A stretch of DNA of 64,000 nt from NCBI RefSeq assembly GCF_019399895.1, contig NC_091866.1:3207501-3271500 (forward strand), given 5' to 3'. The notes beneath the pieces are model-generated. The model had not been told where the DNA came from. It saw nothing but the letters and a program-made list of their open reading frames with translations, and made no database searches. Shown piece by piece: positions 52,956-62,827 of this stretch. The position numbers and the translations under genes were made by a program. Source of the stretch: Cardiocondyla obscurior. Lineage: Eukaryota; Arthropoda; Insecta; Hymenoptera; Formicidae. Numbering within the stretch: the stretch's first letter is position 1; every line of letters begins with the position of its first letter.

Positions 52956-54750
52956 GGTGCCGCTGTCGTTGTCGCGCCTGTTGTTACCGCTGCTGTCGCT
53001 GACCCGACCGACTGATCGACGGCGAATCGACTCGTCGAAGAGGTTAACGATGGCCCGTAAAGCTCGCGGACGATTCGTCGTTCGAAGGCGACACCGGCCT
53101 CCCCGGGATTTCGGTCGGTTCGCGCGTAGCCACGCTTCTGATCTCGATAATCTTGGATTTACGCGCGCGCGGTCTGCTCTTCGTTGACGATCGAACTCGC
53201 GCGGTAGTGGCGGCTGCACGCGGGAGCTGTCACACGGTTCTGACGGTTGGCGGACCAACGACGACGGTGTGTCTCGCGCGCGCGATGCTTGACTGACGCC
53301 GGGGAAGGGGGCGCGACAAAGCAGTGGGGAGAATTAGAGGAAACGCGAGCGAGAGAAACTATGCTCGGCGTCGTCGGCTCTACGCGCGCGCGCGTGCTTC
53401 CCCGAGCCCTTCTGCGAGATCGCGTCCTGCGACGTCCCGCTGAGGCCGCTGATTCCGGGCAGCTGGCGTGCTATCGTCCACCGCCTGATCCTGGAGCGGG
53501 CGCCTTAGCTCTCGTTAGCACCGTCGACTTCGCACCGGTCACCGCGCTTCTTCGTCCGCGCCTCTCTCTTCCTTTTCCTCCCTTCAGCTCGACGCTTCGC
53601 AGCCGCTGCTCTATCTCTCTCCTTCGCGGTTGAAGCGCGCCCGGCGTGCGCTCGCCCGGCACCGATTGTTCAACCTCGTCTATCGCGTCGCTCGCGCTCT
53701 TTCCTTCCTCTAGCCGCCAAGTGCGCACCTTCACTCATTCCCTCTCCCCTCTCGCCAGCGCCGCGATCTCGTATCGGCGAAACTACTCCTCCTACACCTA
53801 CACTTGCCTACTTCACGATGCTTCATCTAGCTCCTTCCACCGGACGATCTCACAATTCTCTCTCCTCGTTCGACGCCTACCTTTCCCTTTTGTCGCTCAC
53901 TCTCGCTCCCCTTGTAACGATCTTCTCTCTTCCTCGTAGTTGCGTTCACCTCCTCCCCCGGTTTTCCGTCTCACTCCCGCCGCCCCGGATTATCGCGCAC
54001 TTTCCTCGTCGCCGCCACGAACTGTCCGTCGCCCCGGCACCTGGTTTCAACCGTTCATCTCGCTCTAACTCACGGACTGCCACCCCCCGATCGCGTCCCA
54101 TCCTTGTCCGTTCCGCGCCGACGTGCAACTGCCGCGCCTCTCCTCGTTTCTCTCCTTCGCTTACCCCCACTACCTCAGGCAGCTGCGCGCCCGCGCGCGT
54201 AGGTTACCCGATAATTTTAGACTCTCGGCTCGACGGACAGCGGGATCCTCTGCTCAGCCTGCACCGCGCACTCGAATATCGACATGCAACCCAACGGCGG
54301 GCGACCACGAGGCCCGCGAGCTGCCACGCGACGCCTGAGATCGGAAAGAAAGGCCGCCGGGAATCGTGGAGAAATAAAAAAAGAAAAATAAAAAAAAAAG
54401 AAAAAAAACGGGGAAGCGTATGACGTTTCCGCCTTCTTCCTTGATTCCTTCCTTCCTTCCTTCTTCGCTCCGGGTCGTCCGGGCCGTGAGCTTCTTTCCC
54501 TGCACGGGATGCTGCAGCCTCTCTCGCAGTGGCAACGGAAGGGAGAGTGATGCTGACAGCGGCACTATGGCGGAAGGGAGGAGGGTGGTGGCAGCTCGAC
54601 CTCTGCCCTCGCGTACCCACCTACATTCCAATTTTTGCATATGGTCCTTTGTCTCTTTTAGTCTCATCGCCACCCCTGCCTCTCCCACGTAACTTCTGCC
54701 CATTTAGCGCGGACGTTCGGTCGCTGGACCGAAGTCGGAGATAGCGTCGG
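52956..54750 (-). promoter_or_regulatory. Pkc53E: PKC 5' UTR and probable promoter region
   Basis: The region just upstream of the PKC start is the most CpG-rich part of the window (about 53000-54350). On the sense strand it is rich in GAGAG runs (for example rc of 53560-53630 and 54440-54470), as in GAGA-factor-type promoters. Long overlapping open frames on both strands here are products of high GC and Arg/Ser bias, not recognised proteins. No exact start site or TATA box can be given. Confidence 0.45.
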
Positions 54751-57700
54751 TACCTGCCCGCAAAGGTGGTCGAGATCAATCCCTCCGGGGATTCCGTGTG
54801 CGCGAGATCTACTCGACTCTACGATCTATTCCCCCGTATCGAAGAAACGGAGACCCATCTCCGAGACTTCGTCTAATTTCTCACGTGCCACAACTATCGA
54901 TTCCTCATCTGTTCGCCGTTCTATTTTTTAACCCGCGCACCATCATTCACGAGCCTCCGCGTCGTTCATCGTTCGCTCAGCGAATTCTGCATTCGGAATG
55001 TTTGCTCTAACGTTCGATCAATTTCAATTTGGTGGCGCCCTTTGAAAATTCCAGACACCTTAATTTATACGCGTCCAGTTATAAATTACAGACACGAATA
55101 AATGTATTGTATAAATCTCCCCACCGACATCTGTCAATATACGGGATGCAACTCCGCGCGAGTAGCTCCTGCTTTAAAAAATATATAGATATTTAGCCCG
55201 CTTCGCGAGCCGATATACTTGGCGAGAAAAATGAAATAAATGTTCAGATAAGATAGGTTTCGGGACGAGCAGATGAACGAGATGATAATGAAATCGAAGG
55301 CGGCTTCGAGGGAGGTCCTACCCCGTCCTTTTCCCGCGCACCGAAGGAATGTGCGATTTGACGATAATATGACTCGTGCGGAATTCGCGTGGGTTCCCGC
55401 CGGGTTTCGCCCAGAGCCGGCCATCGATCCGCAATTTTGTCCCCGCGGAAAACGCAGAAACGCACGGAGCCGGCTATTTAGGCAGCGGCCGAGACAAATC
55501 GTCGGCTCGCTGCTCGTCCTCGTCCGGCGCGCTTCAAATTGAAACTTCGGGCGTAGCTGCAGCTTGATCCTAAGCCGGTCAGCTGGAAAGTCTGTAATCC
55601 AAGTTGTGACGCGCGGGTCAATAATACCCCTGGGCTATTTTTAATAACGTGACCATGCACGGATACTTGCCTGAGAGCGCGCGCGCACATAGACATACGT
55701 GCACGAGCGAGCACGTCGTACGTGTGGACAGCATGTGCGTTTTACGTCCCGGAATGTCCGCGGGACATCCCGCGGGATTGCGGAAGTGCAAAAGTCCATC
55801 CAGCAAAGACAAGCTCCCTGCGCATCCTACAACGTCACCGTCCGTTAAATTCCGACTACGTGTATCGCGATAATTAATAATTAGTTTACGTCAACGTCGG
55901 ACTACGTACCATGCACTTTTTTCCAAAAGTTGTCGAGCGGGAAGTATTTAAACTTGCAGCCTTGCATTTTAGCTTCTTCTTTTTTTAAAGTCTCAGAACA
56001 TTAAGCGACAGTTTGACGTTTAGATTAATTAATAGCGACGTTTGGCTTCTTATTTTTATCTCCTGTAAAAAAAAAGACTTGTAAAACTTGATCAACTACA
56101 TTAAATTATAAATTTTTATTAAATACTGTAGTTACGTTCTTTCTCTAATCCGTTTGAATTTAAATCGTCGAGATATTACTTGGTCAATTAATTCTAGTGA
56201 ACATTTCGCGTATGATTTATACAGAGGGAATATTCGCAAATTTTTTTCAATAACCTTTACCAAAATGATGACTGCTGGGGCAATCAGGACGACCGTATGC
56301 GACCCTACGGGATGAAGGGATTTTCAGGATGGATTTATGGCAGCGCGAAATGATCCAGTCATTCTACTACGTTCATCTGGCCTCCGGTTTGCGGTCCACA
56401 AACTCCCGTAAATTACGGCTACCAATCAATCGGTCGTGCTCCATTTTCGTAAATCTGCAAATTAATTATAATATTAGTTAAATATCCTCCTCAATTTTTC
56501 TTTCCCAATTTTCAAAACTACGTAATTCTTTACTGCCTGATTTGCATATTTAACACGCACACAAGCGATCACGCTTCTATTTACTCTCCCTAGTTATTCA
56601 AACGCAATTAAGACTGTCGCAAGCGGCTTTTCAAATATATAGAATGTTCCGTAATTGCTGCTACTTTGAGTCGCAGAATCTATAATCAATTCGAGGTTAA
56701 TTTCCCTTGAGTGTGCATTTCACTTTGCCGAACGCCATCCTTATTCCATTTTTTAACATTTAATCTTGACTACCTCCTCCAATTAAAATTTTGTTAAAAA
56801 TCAGAGTTTATTAAAAATTAGATAAACCCATCTGTAGTTTCTTTAAAAAAATAAAAAAAAACAAAAATAATTTTAAATAACGCTGACAATTATATGTAGT
56901 AATATTTCTCGTAATTTTTTATTTGCGTGAAAGAAAAACTAAAAATAGATAAAATTATTTGGCAAGTACCTTTTGTTGAAGACTCTGCGATCATTAACAC
57001 CTCCGTTGTTCTATTATTTCATTAATATTTCCGGATTAATTAGAGAGGAGAAACTTTTCTAATCGTCGATGACTCACCCGAAGATAGTTACAAGATTTAT
57101 TACATGTGATGGCGCCACTGATCAACACTTGGACGTCTGTGGCGAGATTCTGTTCGTAAAAGATAATTAGTTATCGATAACTTTCGATAATGGGAATCGT
57201 TAAAAATTAATTTGAAACATATATATGAAGCCGTGTACGTTTTGCGATCGATACCGGAGGTCTCGCTAAGCTGTTAACGATAGTCGCGGCAATGTTACAG
57301 AATCATCTACATTCTACGTTAACGATCGTCGGTCGCGCGAGCGACAATTTTCTCGCTAATTAACGATACCGAAACTTATCGATACCAAGCTACAGAAGCC
57401 CGCTACAGGAATCGACGAATGCTATGGTGAACGTCATTAAAACAGTTATGGGTAACTTACTATTCGGTTTGTATCGCTGAATCAAATTAAATTAAATTAA
57501 TATTTAAAAGAAATTACTTTTGCCCACCGGTGCGACCACTAAATCGCTAAGTCCGAGTTAGATTGGGTCAAGCTTTGATTAACGCAGTGTCGTACGTCAA
57601 ATTTTACGTAATAGAATGACATCGAGTGATTAGTACACAGATCATTTAGGTTAAAGGAGATGAAATACATCGAAACTAAAAATAAAAATGTTATCATCAA

Positions 57701-57952
57701 ATTGAATATTATTACGAATGCGCGTTCGACGCCGTTGTCCCTCTTCCCTTTTCCGCCCCTCGTCGCCACTTCTCCGTCGAGGCGGTCGAGACTATCGAGA
57801 GAAGCACGATATATAGAGCACCGAGGAGTGAAGGGGAGTCACGCCTCTTTCATCTCCTTTTCTCCCACGCGCCTCGCGCTTTGTAAGCTTTTTACGAGAT
57901 TATCACACAAGTGCTCGAACTTGTTCCAGGCCGTCCAAAAACGCGACAGAAC
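54751..57952. other. Intergenic region between PKC and APT
   Basis: This separates two divergently transcribed genes. The left half is CpG-containing and the right half is AT-rich. One weak minus-strand exon pair (56419-57149) is listed separately. The last about 200 bases (57750-57952) should hold the APT promoter and 5' UTR; no TATA box is evident. Confidence 0.5.
56419..57149 (-). CDS. Weak candidate exon pair, minus strand
   Basis: A 72-base block (57149-57078) bounded by ATCTTTTACGAACAG and CGG-GTGAGT reads NLATDVQVLISG then AITCNKSCNYLR in phase 0. It can join a block at 56454-56419, behind a good acceptor TTAATTTGCAG, reading IYENGARPIDW then TAG. No start exon or family match was found. 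The splice sites are good, but the blocks are too short to exclude chance. Confidence 0.15.
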
Positions 57953-59508
57953 ATGACGAGCCCGGTGGTGATTTCGGCCACGGCGAAGCACACGGCGACG
58001 GTAAATATTCAACCCTTTACGCGGACGTAGCGGCAATTTTTTGGTTATACTACTCGCGGTACGATCCTAATTGATCGTAAGTAAATTACATCTACATGAC
58101 GCGAGATTCTTCGTGTTGCACCTTCGTTTCCTCTCTTCCTTACCTCGATATCTTTCGCCTCATCGTCGACGAACACGTCGTTGCTTCGTTTCGATCACGA
58201 GTTTATCTTATTGTCGGCTTTTTTTTTTTCTGCACGAATATTGAATGTCCTCCGAGGTGTTAGTGGCTGTCATCTTAGCAGGAACAATCACGCACAGCTT
58301 CTCCGGAAACTGAATGTTGCCCCTAATTTTCTATATTTTGCCACTTTGAATGACACTACCTATTAAGAAACTTAAGAATGTTAACTTTGAATTTGCAATA
58401 TTTCTTAAAAGAATTCTTTAGTATAATATTTTATTTCGTATTAAGAAAGTACCTGTGTTTCAGTTAATATTTTTCCATGGCTTGGGCGATACTGGGTAAG
58501 TTTACATTCGTAATACATGGTTGTAATTTATAATATTACAAAATGATCAATCCCATTAACACTTTATGTATATTTCTAGACATGGCTGGGCCAGTTCCAT
58601 GGGTGCAGTGCGGTCCCCTCACGTGAAAGTTATTTGTCCTACTGCGTACGTAATTGTCGAAATCTTACGATATTTTATAACTAAACCTGTAATTATAAGT
58701 TAATAACATATGTCTCATTTCAGACCGACGATGCCAGTAACATTTAATGCAGGCTTCAAAATGCCTTCCTGGTAAAAATAGATATATATATTTATATATT
58801 ATGTTTCAATGAAAATAATTACAAGTTGCCGTTACATACTTACTGATGCATTCTAATCAACATAGGTTCGATCTTCGTTCTCTGGACTCCAGTGGCCCAG
58901 AGGATGAAGAAGGTATACGTAAGGCTGCTGAAACAGTCCACTCATTAATAGCGGAAGAGGTTGCAGCCGGAATACCCACGACGCGCATTGTTCTCGGAGG
59001 ATTTAGTCAAGGTGGTGCACTCGCCATGTATAGTGCCCTTACATTCCCAGAGCCTTTAGCTGGTATCGTAGCTTTGTCCGCATGGCTTCCTTTACATCAA
59101 AAATTTCCAGCAGTAAGTATCGTATTATCTACACGCTTTATAACATATACATATAATATTCAATAATACCGGATAAATATAATAATTATTTTCAGGAAGC
59201 AATAGGTAATAGAAACACTCCACTGCTACAATGCCATGGCGATTGTGATCCAATTGTGCCATATAGATGGGGTCAAATGACGGCATCTCTTTTAAAACAA
59301 TTCATGACACAAACAGAATTTAAAACGTACAGAGGAATGATGCATACATCCTCTGAAGAGGTAAAAAAAAACTGTAATTTAGCAAAATTTAATTAAGTTT
59401 TCAGTCTCCGTATTTAGAGAGAAAATCTAATATATGGTTCCTGTTTTATTGTTTTCACAGGAAATGCGCGACATAAAGAAATTCATCGAAAAGGTTTTGA
59501 AGCCGTAA
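57953..59508 (+). CDS. Apt1: Acyl-protein thioesterase (LYPLA1/2 family), complete
   Basis: Cytosolic serine hydrolase of the alpha/beta-hydrolase fold that removes palmitate from protein cysteines and can act on lysophospholipids. The exons are 57953-58000, 58464-58495, 58580-58645, 58724-58771, 58866-59112, 59196-59360 and 59461-59508. All phases fit, giving 217 residues, close to the usual 220-230. Visible features are the oxyanion loop IFFHGLGDTGHGW (about 18-30), the PSWFD motif (63-67), nucleophile Ser112 in GFSQGG, Asp165 in HGDCDPIVP and His197 in GMMHTSSEE, so the Ser-Asp-His triad is complete. The N-terminus MTSPVVISATAKHTAT lacks the Cys2 that is palmitoylated in mammalian APT1. 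The second exon is only 32 bases. The ATG lies in GAACATGA and is the only one consistent with the family N-terminus. Confidence 0.95.
58001..58463 (+). other. APT intron 1
   Basis: A GT-AG intron of 463 bases with no other coding signal. It is the largest intron of this gene. Confidence 0.8.
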
Positions 59509-60030
59509 TATATTAAATTCGATGTGTTGATATTTCATCAGCTACTTGAAGTATCTAATTGTACATTGTATTAAAATGATTCCAATTTTGCGATTATTTA
59601 ATTTCAGTAAATTAAATAACTTTTCATGATATTTAAATAGAACACCTTAAAAATCTTCCAAGATATTGGAATTTTTTCATGAGATGCTGCGCTATTAGAA
59701 AAAATAATTCTCAATATTTTAGTGTACCAAACCATTCATACAGACGATATTACAAATTAATCCATATCTCAATTCTTTAGTGTGCATCTATAAATTGGCA
59801 TTTTTTTCTTTTTCTTTTTTCTTAAATTTATATTTATAAAGTTATATAACATGCATAATTAAATATACATATATTTTCAGATATGTATATAAATACGTAT
59901 GTACCGAACAAATACATTGTATTTATTTAGAATGCCATTAGAGTGGCGATTTATTACTACGTAAAGTACAGGTGGTTGATGTTTATTCATTTTGTGATTT
60001 AAGTCTGCGACAATAGTAAATTTACAGATA

Positions 60031-60036
60031 AATAAA
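60031..60036 (+). terminator. Candidate poly(A) signal of APT
   Basis: AATAAA 523 bases after the APT stop codon, in AT-rich sequence. It is a plausible cleavage signal, though an earlier variant signal could be used. Confidence 0.4.
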
Positions 60037-60544
60037 GTTATAAATAATTATGTCCGATTTAAGCTAACGCTAAGTTATGTTAGACAAGGCTTTCTGCGAC
60101 GACTCTTCTATTGAAAACACTTCCAACTCTTTCGCGCCTATATTGCGTTTCAGATACTTGTTTAAATATTAGTGAGACACGTCCACAAAACACTTATGTA
60201 ATTCGCGCATTTCGGCAGCTACGAACCTTTTACATTCAAATTTCTATTTCACGCGACGTAAGTTCGCGGTGCAATATGAAAATGTTACTATTAATGAATC
60301 ACTTTTGTAGTGAGTATTGTCTAGAAGACAGCGACACGGCTATGTAATCTGTGATTACGCATTGTATTGTCGAAACCCACCAGTCCGTCATTTATTCGAT
60401 ATAATATAAACCAGGATTTCCTAAACTAACACGACGTGACTTTTAGTTCAAATTCTTCAAGAACAATAAAATTATATGACCAACACGTTCGTGCAGTTTT
60501 GCGAAAATTATACGAAACAAAATACTTTACTTTAATACACTGTC

Positions 60545-60592
60545 TTAATCTTTACCATATAAAAAAATTAATCTTTAAAAGGTAAAGATTAA
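60545..60592. repeat. 12-base perfect inverted repeat
   Basis: TTAATCTTTACC at 60545-60556 and its reverse complement at 60581-60592 are separated by 24 bases. An alternative arm ATTAATCTTT at 60568-60577 can pair with the same right arm. It may be a small hairpin in the APT 3' flank. Confidence 0.7.
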
Positions 60593-60762
60593 TTCTTATT
60601 TTTTTAGAGTTTGGGAAATTCTGCAATATTATTTAAAGGTAGTATAAACACAGTATTAATACATTGTAAAATTATACAAAAATGTATATAAAATTGTATG
60701 ACACGGCTAAAATTTAATTATTATTAAGTATTAACGTGCTATCTGGTAGACAAATAATAAGT

Positions 60763-60788
60763 AAAAAAAAAAAAAAAAAAAAAAAAAA
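60763..60788. repeat. Poly(A) tract
   Basis: 26 consecutive A residues between APT and the ECI2-like gene. No retroelement body was recognised upstream of it. Confidence 0.8.
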
Positions 60789-61064
60789 GAACAATAAGCT
60801 CCAAGTATTTTTCATGGATTTTCTTTACAAGTACACTTTATAGCTAGCAACAAGGTAGGACATTGTTCATAAGTTGCGTAACAACTTCTTTTGCTAGTAA
60901 TAAATAAAATGTAAGGATGAAGAGTTCTTTTGATTGCATAACTGACTCGAGCTGTTCTTATCTAAATGAGATGTAAAAAGTTTAAAAGTCACAATAAACC
61001 TGTATATCTAAAAAAAAACTCTTGTTATATTATCTCCTAATCACAGATAATGATTTAAAATGGC

Positions 61065-61072
61065 TGACGTCA
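61065..61072. promoter_or_regulatory. CRE/ATF-type palindrome upstream of the ECI2-like gene
   Basis: A perfect TGACGTCA octamer, the CREB/ATF consensus, lies about 240 bases upstream of the ECI2-like start codon in AT-rich sequence. An ATG at 61060 opens a short frame (MADVSMNRLYQCI then stop) and could be an upstream ORF if transcribed. Confidence 0.35.
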
Positions 61073-61311
61073 GTATGAACAGACTGTATCAGTGTATTTG
61101 AAACAATCCTTGAATTAAAAACTTTTTGATAAAGCTACTGATAATTGTTCATAAAGTATTTCAGACAATTTATTTTATTGTTCTTGATTTTGTTTTTCAT
61201 TTCATTATATCGTTATTTCTGACAACGACAGACTAGTGATAATAAAACGAGGTTATAAACTCTACAACTACAATATCCCAGCTCCCAGCTAGTTTAAAAC
61301 AACTGCCGAAT

Positions 61312-62495
61312 ATGACGCACGTAAGTTCATTCATTCAAAGCAGTTTGAAAAATGGAATTCAAAAAGTGGTGCTCAATAAACCTGCCAGAAAAAATGCTCT
61401 TTCGCCTCAGGTAAATAGAAAAAAGAAAAAAAAACACCTGCTATAACGTGTTTAAAATACAGAAGATAATACAAGTTCCTTTTGCCACAGATGTATGAGG
61501 AATTAACGCAGCTTTTAAATAAGTCTGCTAAAGATAACAAAGTCCTGATATTCGTACTAACAGCAAACGGAGATTTTTTTAGCAGTGGCAATGACTTATC
61601 TGCTGCATTAGAATCCACAACTTCTGCCCAAAATATAATTAAGTAAGTGCTATGAGAAGAAACTATTGAAAATTTACAACTGTAGAAATTAATACGTCGA
61701 CGAATATTTTGCAGAGAATTAATTGACGCTATAATTACGTATCCGAAGCTTTTAGTAGCTGTTGTAAACGGACCAGCGATTGGAATAGCAACTACAATAT
61801 TAGGAATTTTCGACATCGTTTATGCTTCAGATAAGGTTCTAATTTAATGATAATTATTCAGCACGAAAATGTTTTAGATATTATAATGAAATTTGAAAGT
61901 CTTATGCAAATTATAGGCATATTTTCAAACACCGTTCAGTTCTTTGGGCCTTGTTGCTGAAGGATGTTCTTCGTACACGTTCCCACGATTATTGGGACAT
62001 TCCAAAGTATATTTTGTTAAAAGTCTTACATATAAAAATTATTAAAACTTATACTTGAAATTTTGTTCGTTATATAATTAGCAGAGTTATATAACTTTAA
62101 TATTATAAATATATTTATTTAGGCTGGAGATATGTTGTACTTAGGATATAAGATGAATGCTAAGGAAGCCAAGGAACATGGCTTGGTGAGCAAAGTGTAT
62201 AATCACGACTGCCTTGAGGAAGTATGGAATTATTTGGACACGATATCTACACTTTCGTCACAGGTATTGTTATATGTTTTTTACGAGATTAATATTTTAA
62301 AATATTTATTAAATTTTACTAAATAACAATTAATTTCAGTCGATATTGGCAACTAAACGTTTAGTAAGTAGATGGAACAAAGAAATTTTACTAAAAGTTA
62401 ATGAAGAAGAAATGAAAGAATTAAAAAATCTATTAGAATCTCCTGAGCTATATGAAAGATTGTTGAAATTCTTATCACGAAAAAATAAGCTTTAA
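61312..62495 (+). CDS. ECI2: Enoyl-CoA delta-isomerase 2-like (crotonase fold), complete
   Basis: Crotonase-superfamily enzyme expected to shift 3-enoyl-CoA to 2-trans-enoyl-CoA during oxidation of unsaturated fatty acids. The exons are 61312-61410, 61491-61642, 61715-61835, 61917-62006, 62123-62263 and 62340-62495, giving 252 residues. It resembles vertebrate ECI2 over its catalytic domain: NKPARKNAL (23-31), the oxyanion-hole segment FFSSGNDLS (62-70), VVNGPAIGIATTILG, and LVAEGCSSYTFPRLLG with the catalytic Glu at about 139. The protein begins directly at the crotonase domain, so it lacks the acyl-CoA-binding domain of mammalian ECI2. It ends FLSRKNKL, the position where vertebrate ECI2 carries the peroxisomal signal SKL; NKL is a weak, non-canonical PTS1. 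The start at 61312 is the first in-frame ATG seen, but a 5' extra exon cannot be excluded. Confidence 0.9.
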
Positions 62496-62501
62496 AATAA
62501 A
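62496..62501 (+). terminator. Candidate poly(A) signal of the ECI2-like gene
   Basis: AATAAA overlaps the sequence immediately after the TAA stop. A second AATAAA at 62563-62568 is better spaced. Either would give a very short 3' UTR ending before the hairpin. Confidence 0.45.
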
Positions 62502-62620
62502 CATTATTCGATTTTTTTAAGAAGTTGTAAATATCAAATTTAATATTTCTAAATATATTCTCAATAAATTGTTTCTAAGATATATATTTTTGAAATGGTT
62601 AAACTTTTGTAACTTGTGAT

Positions 62621-62798
62621 TTATACAGCACGCCCTATAGTATATGGATTTTTTTTCAGGCGTAGGTAAAACTTATCGAGACAAGAAAAAAAAGTTTTAT
62701 GCCGTTTTACATTTTTCGCGGTTTTTCTTCGCGTCTCGATAAGGTTTACCTACTCCCGTAAGAATGTTCATTTACTATGGAATATTCTATATGTATAA
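62621..62798. repeat. Imperfect hairpin, MITE-like, between convergent genes
   Basis: A 21-base arm at 62662-62682 (GTAGGTAAAACTTATCGAGAC minus its last base is the visible core) is matched by its reverse complement at 62733-62753 with one mismatch and a 50-base loop. Weaker symmetry continues outwards through CATAGTA/CTATAGTA to TTATACA at 62621-62627 and its complement at 62792-62798. The whole is a 178-base fold-back with AT-rich outer arms. Its form suggests a non-autonomous inverted-repeat transposon remnant. No clear target-site duplication was seen. It lies between the 3' ends of ECI2-like and RAD54B. Confidence 0.6.
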
Positions 62799-62827
62799 CT
62801 CTGTGCCAATTAATTAAATTGTAATCT

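Larger units (their letters stand above)
59509..61311 (+). other. APT 3' region and ECI2-like upstream region
   Basis: AT-rich and non-coding. It contains a candidate APT poly(A) signal (60031-60036), a small inverted repeat (60545-60592), a 26-base poly(A) run (60763-60788) and a CRE-like palindrome (61065-61072). A short open frame at 60111-60347 has no recognisable similarity and no exon context. Confidence 0.55.

Noticed and set aside
53247..54703. Several long open frames on both strands
   Set aside because: They are a high-GC artefact at the PKC promoter and 5' UTR, with mutually overlapping frames, simple Arg/Ser/Pro composition and no recognisable domain.
56260..56450. Plus-strand frame reading DDCWGNQDDRMRPYGMKG and, after an in-frame TGA, PVCGPQTPVNYGYQSIG
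   Set aside because: It looks protein-like, but there is an internal stop, no good splice acceptor in phase and no known family. A selenocysteine or readthrough claim has no support.
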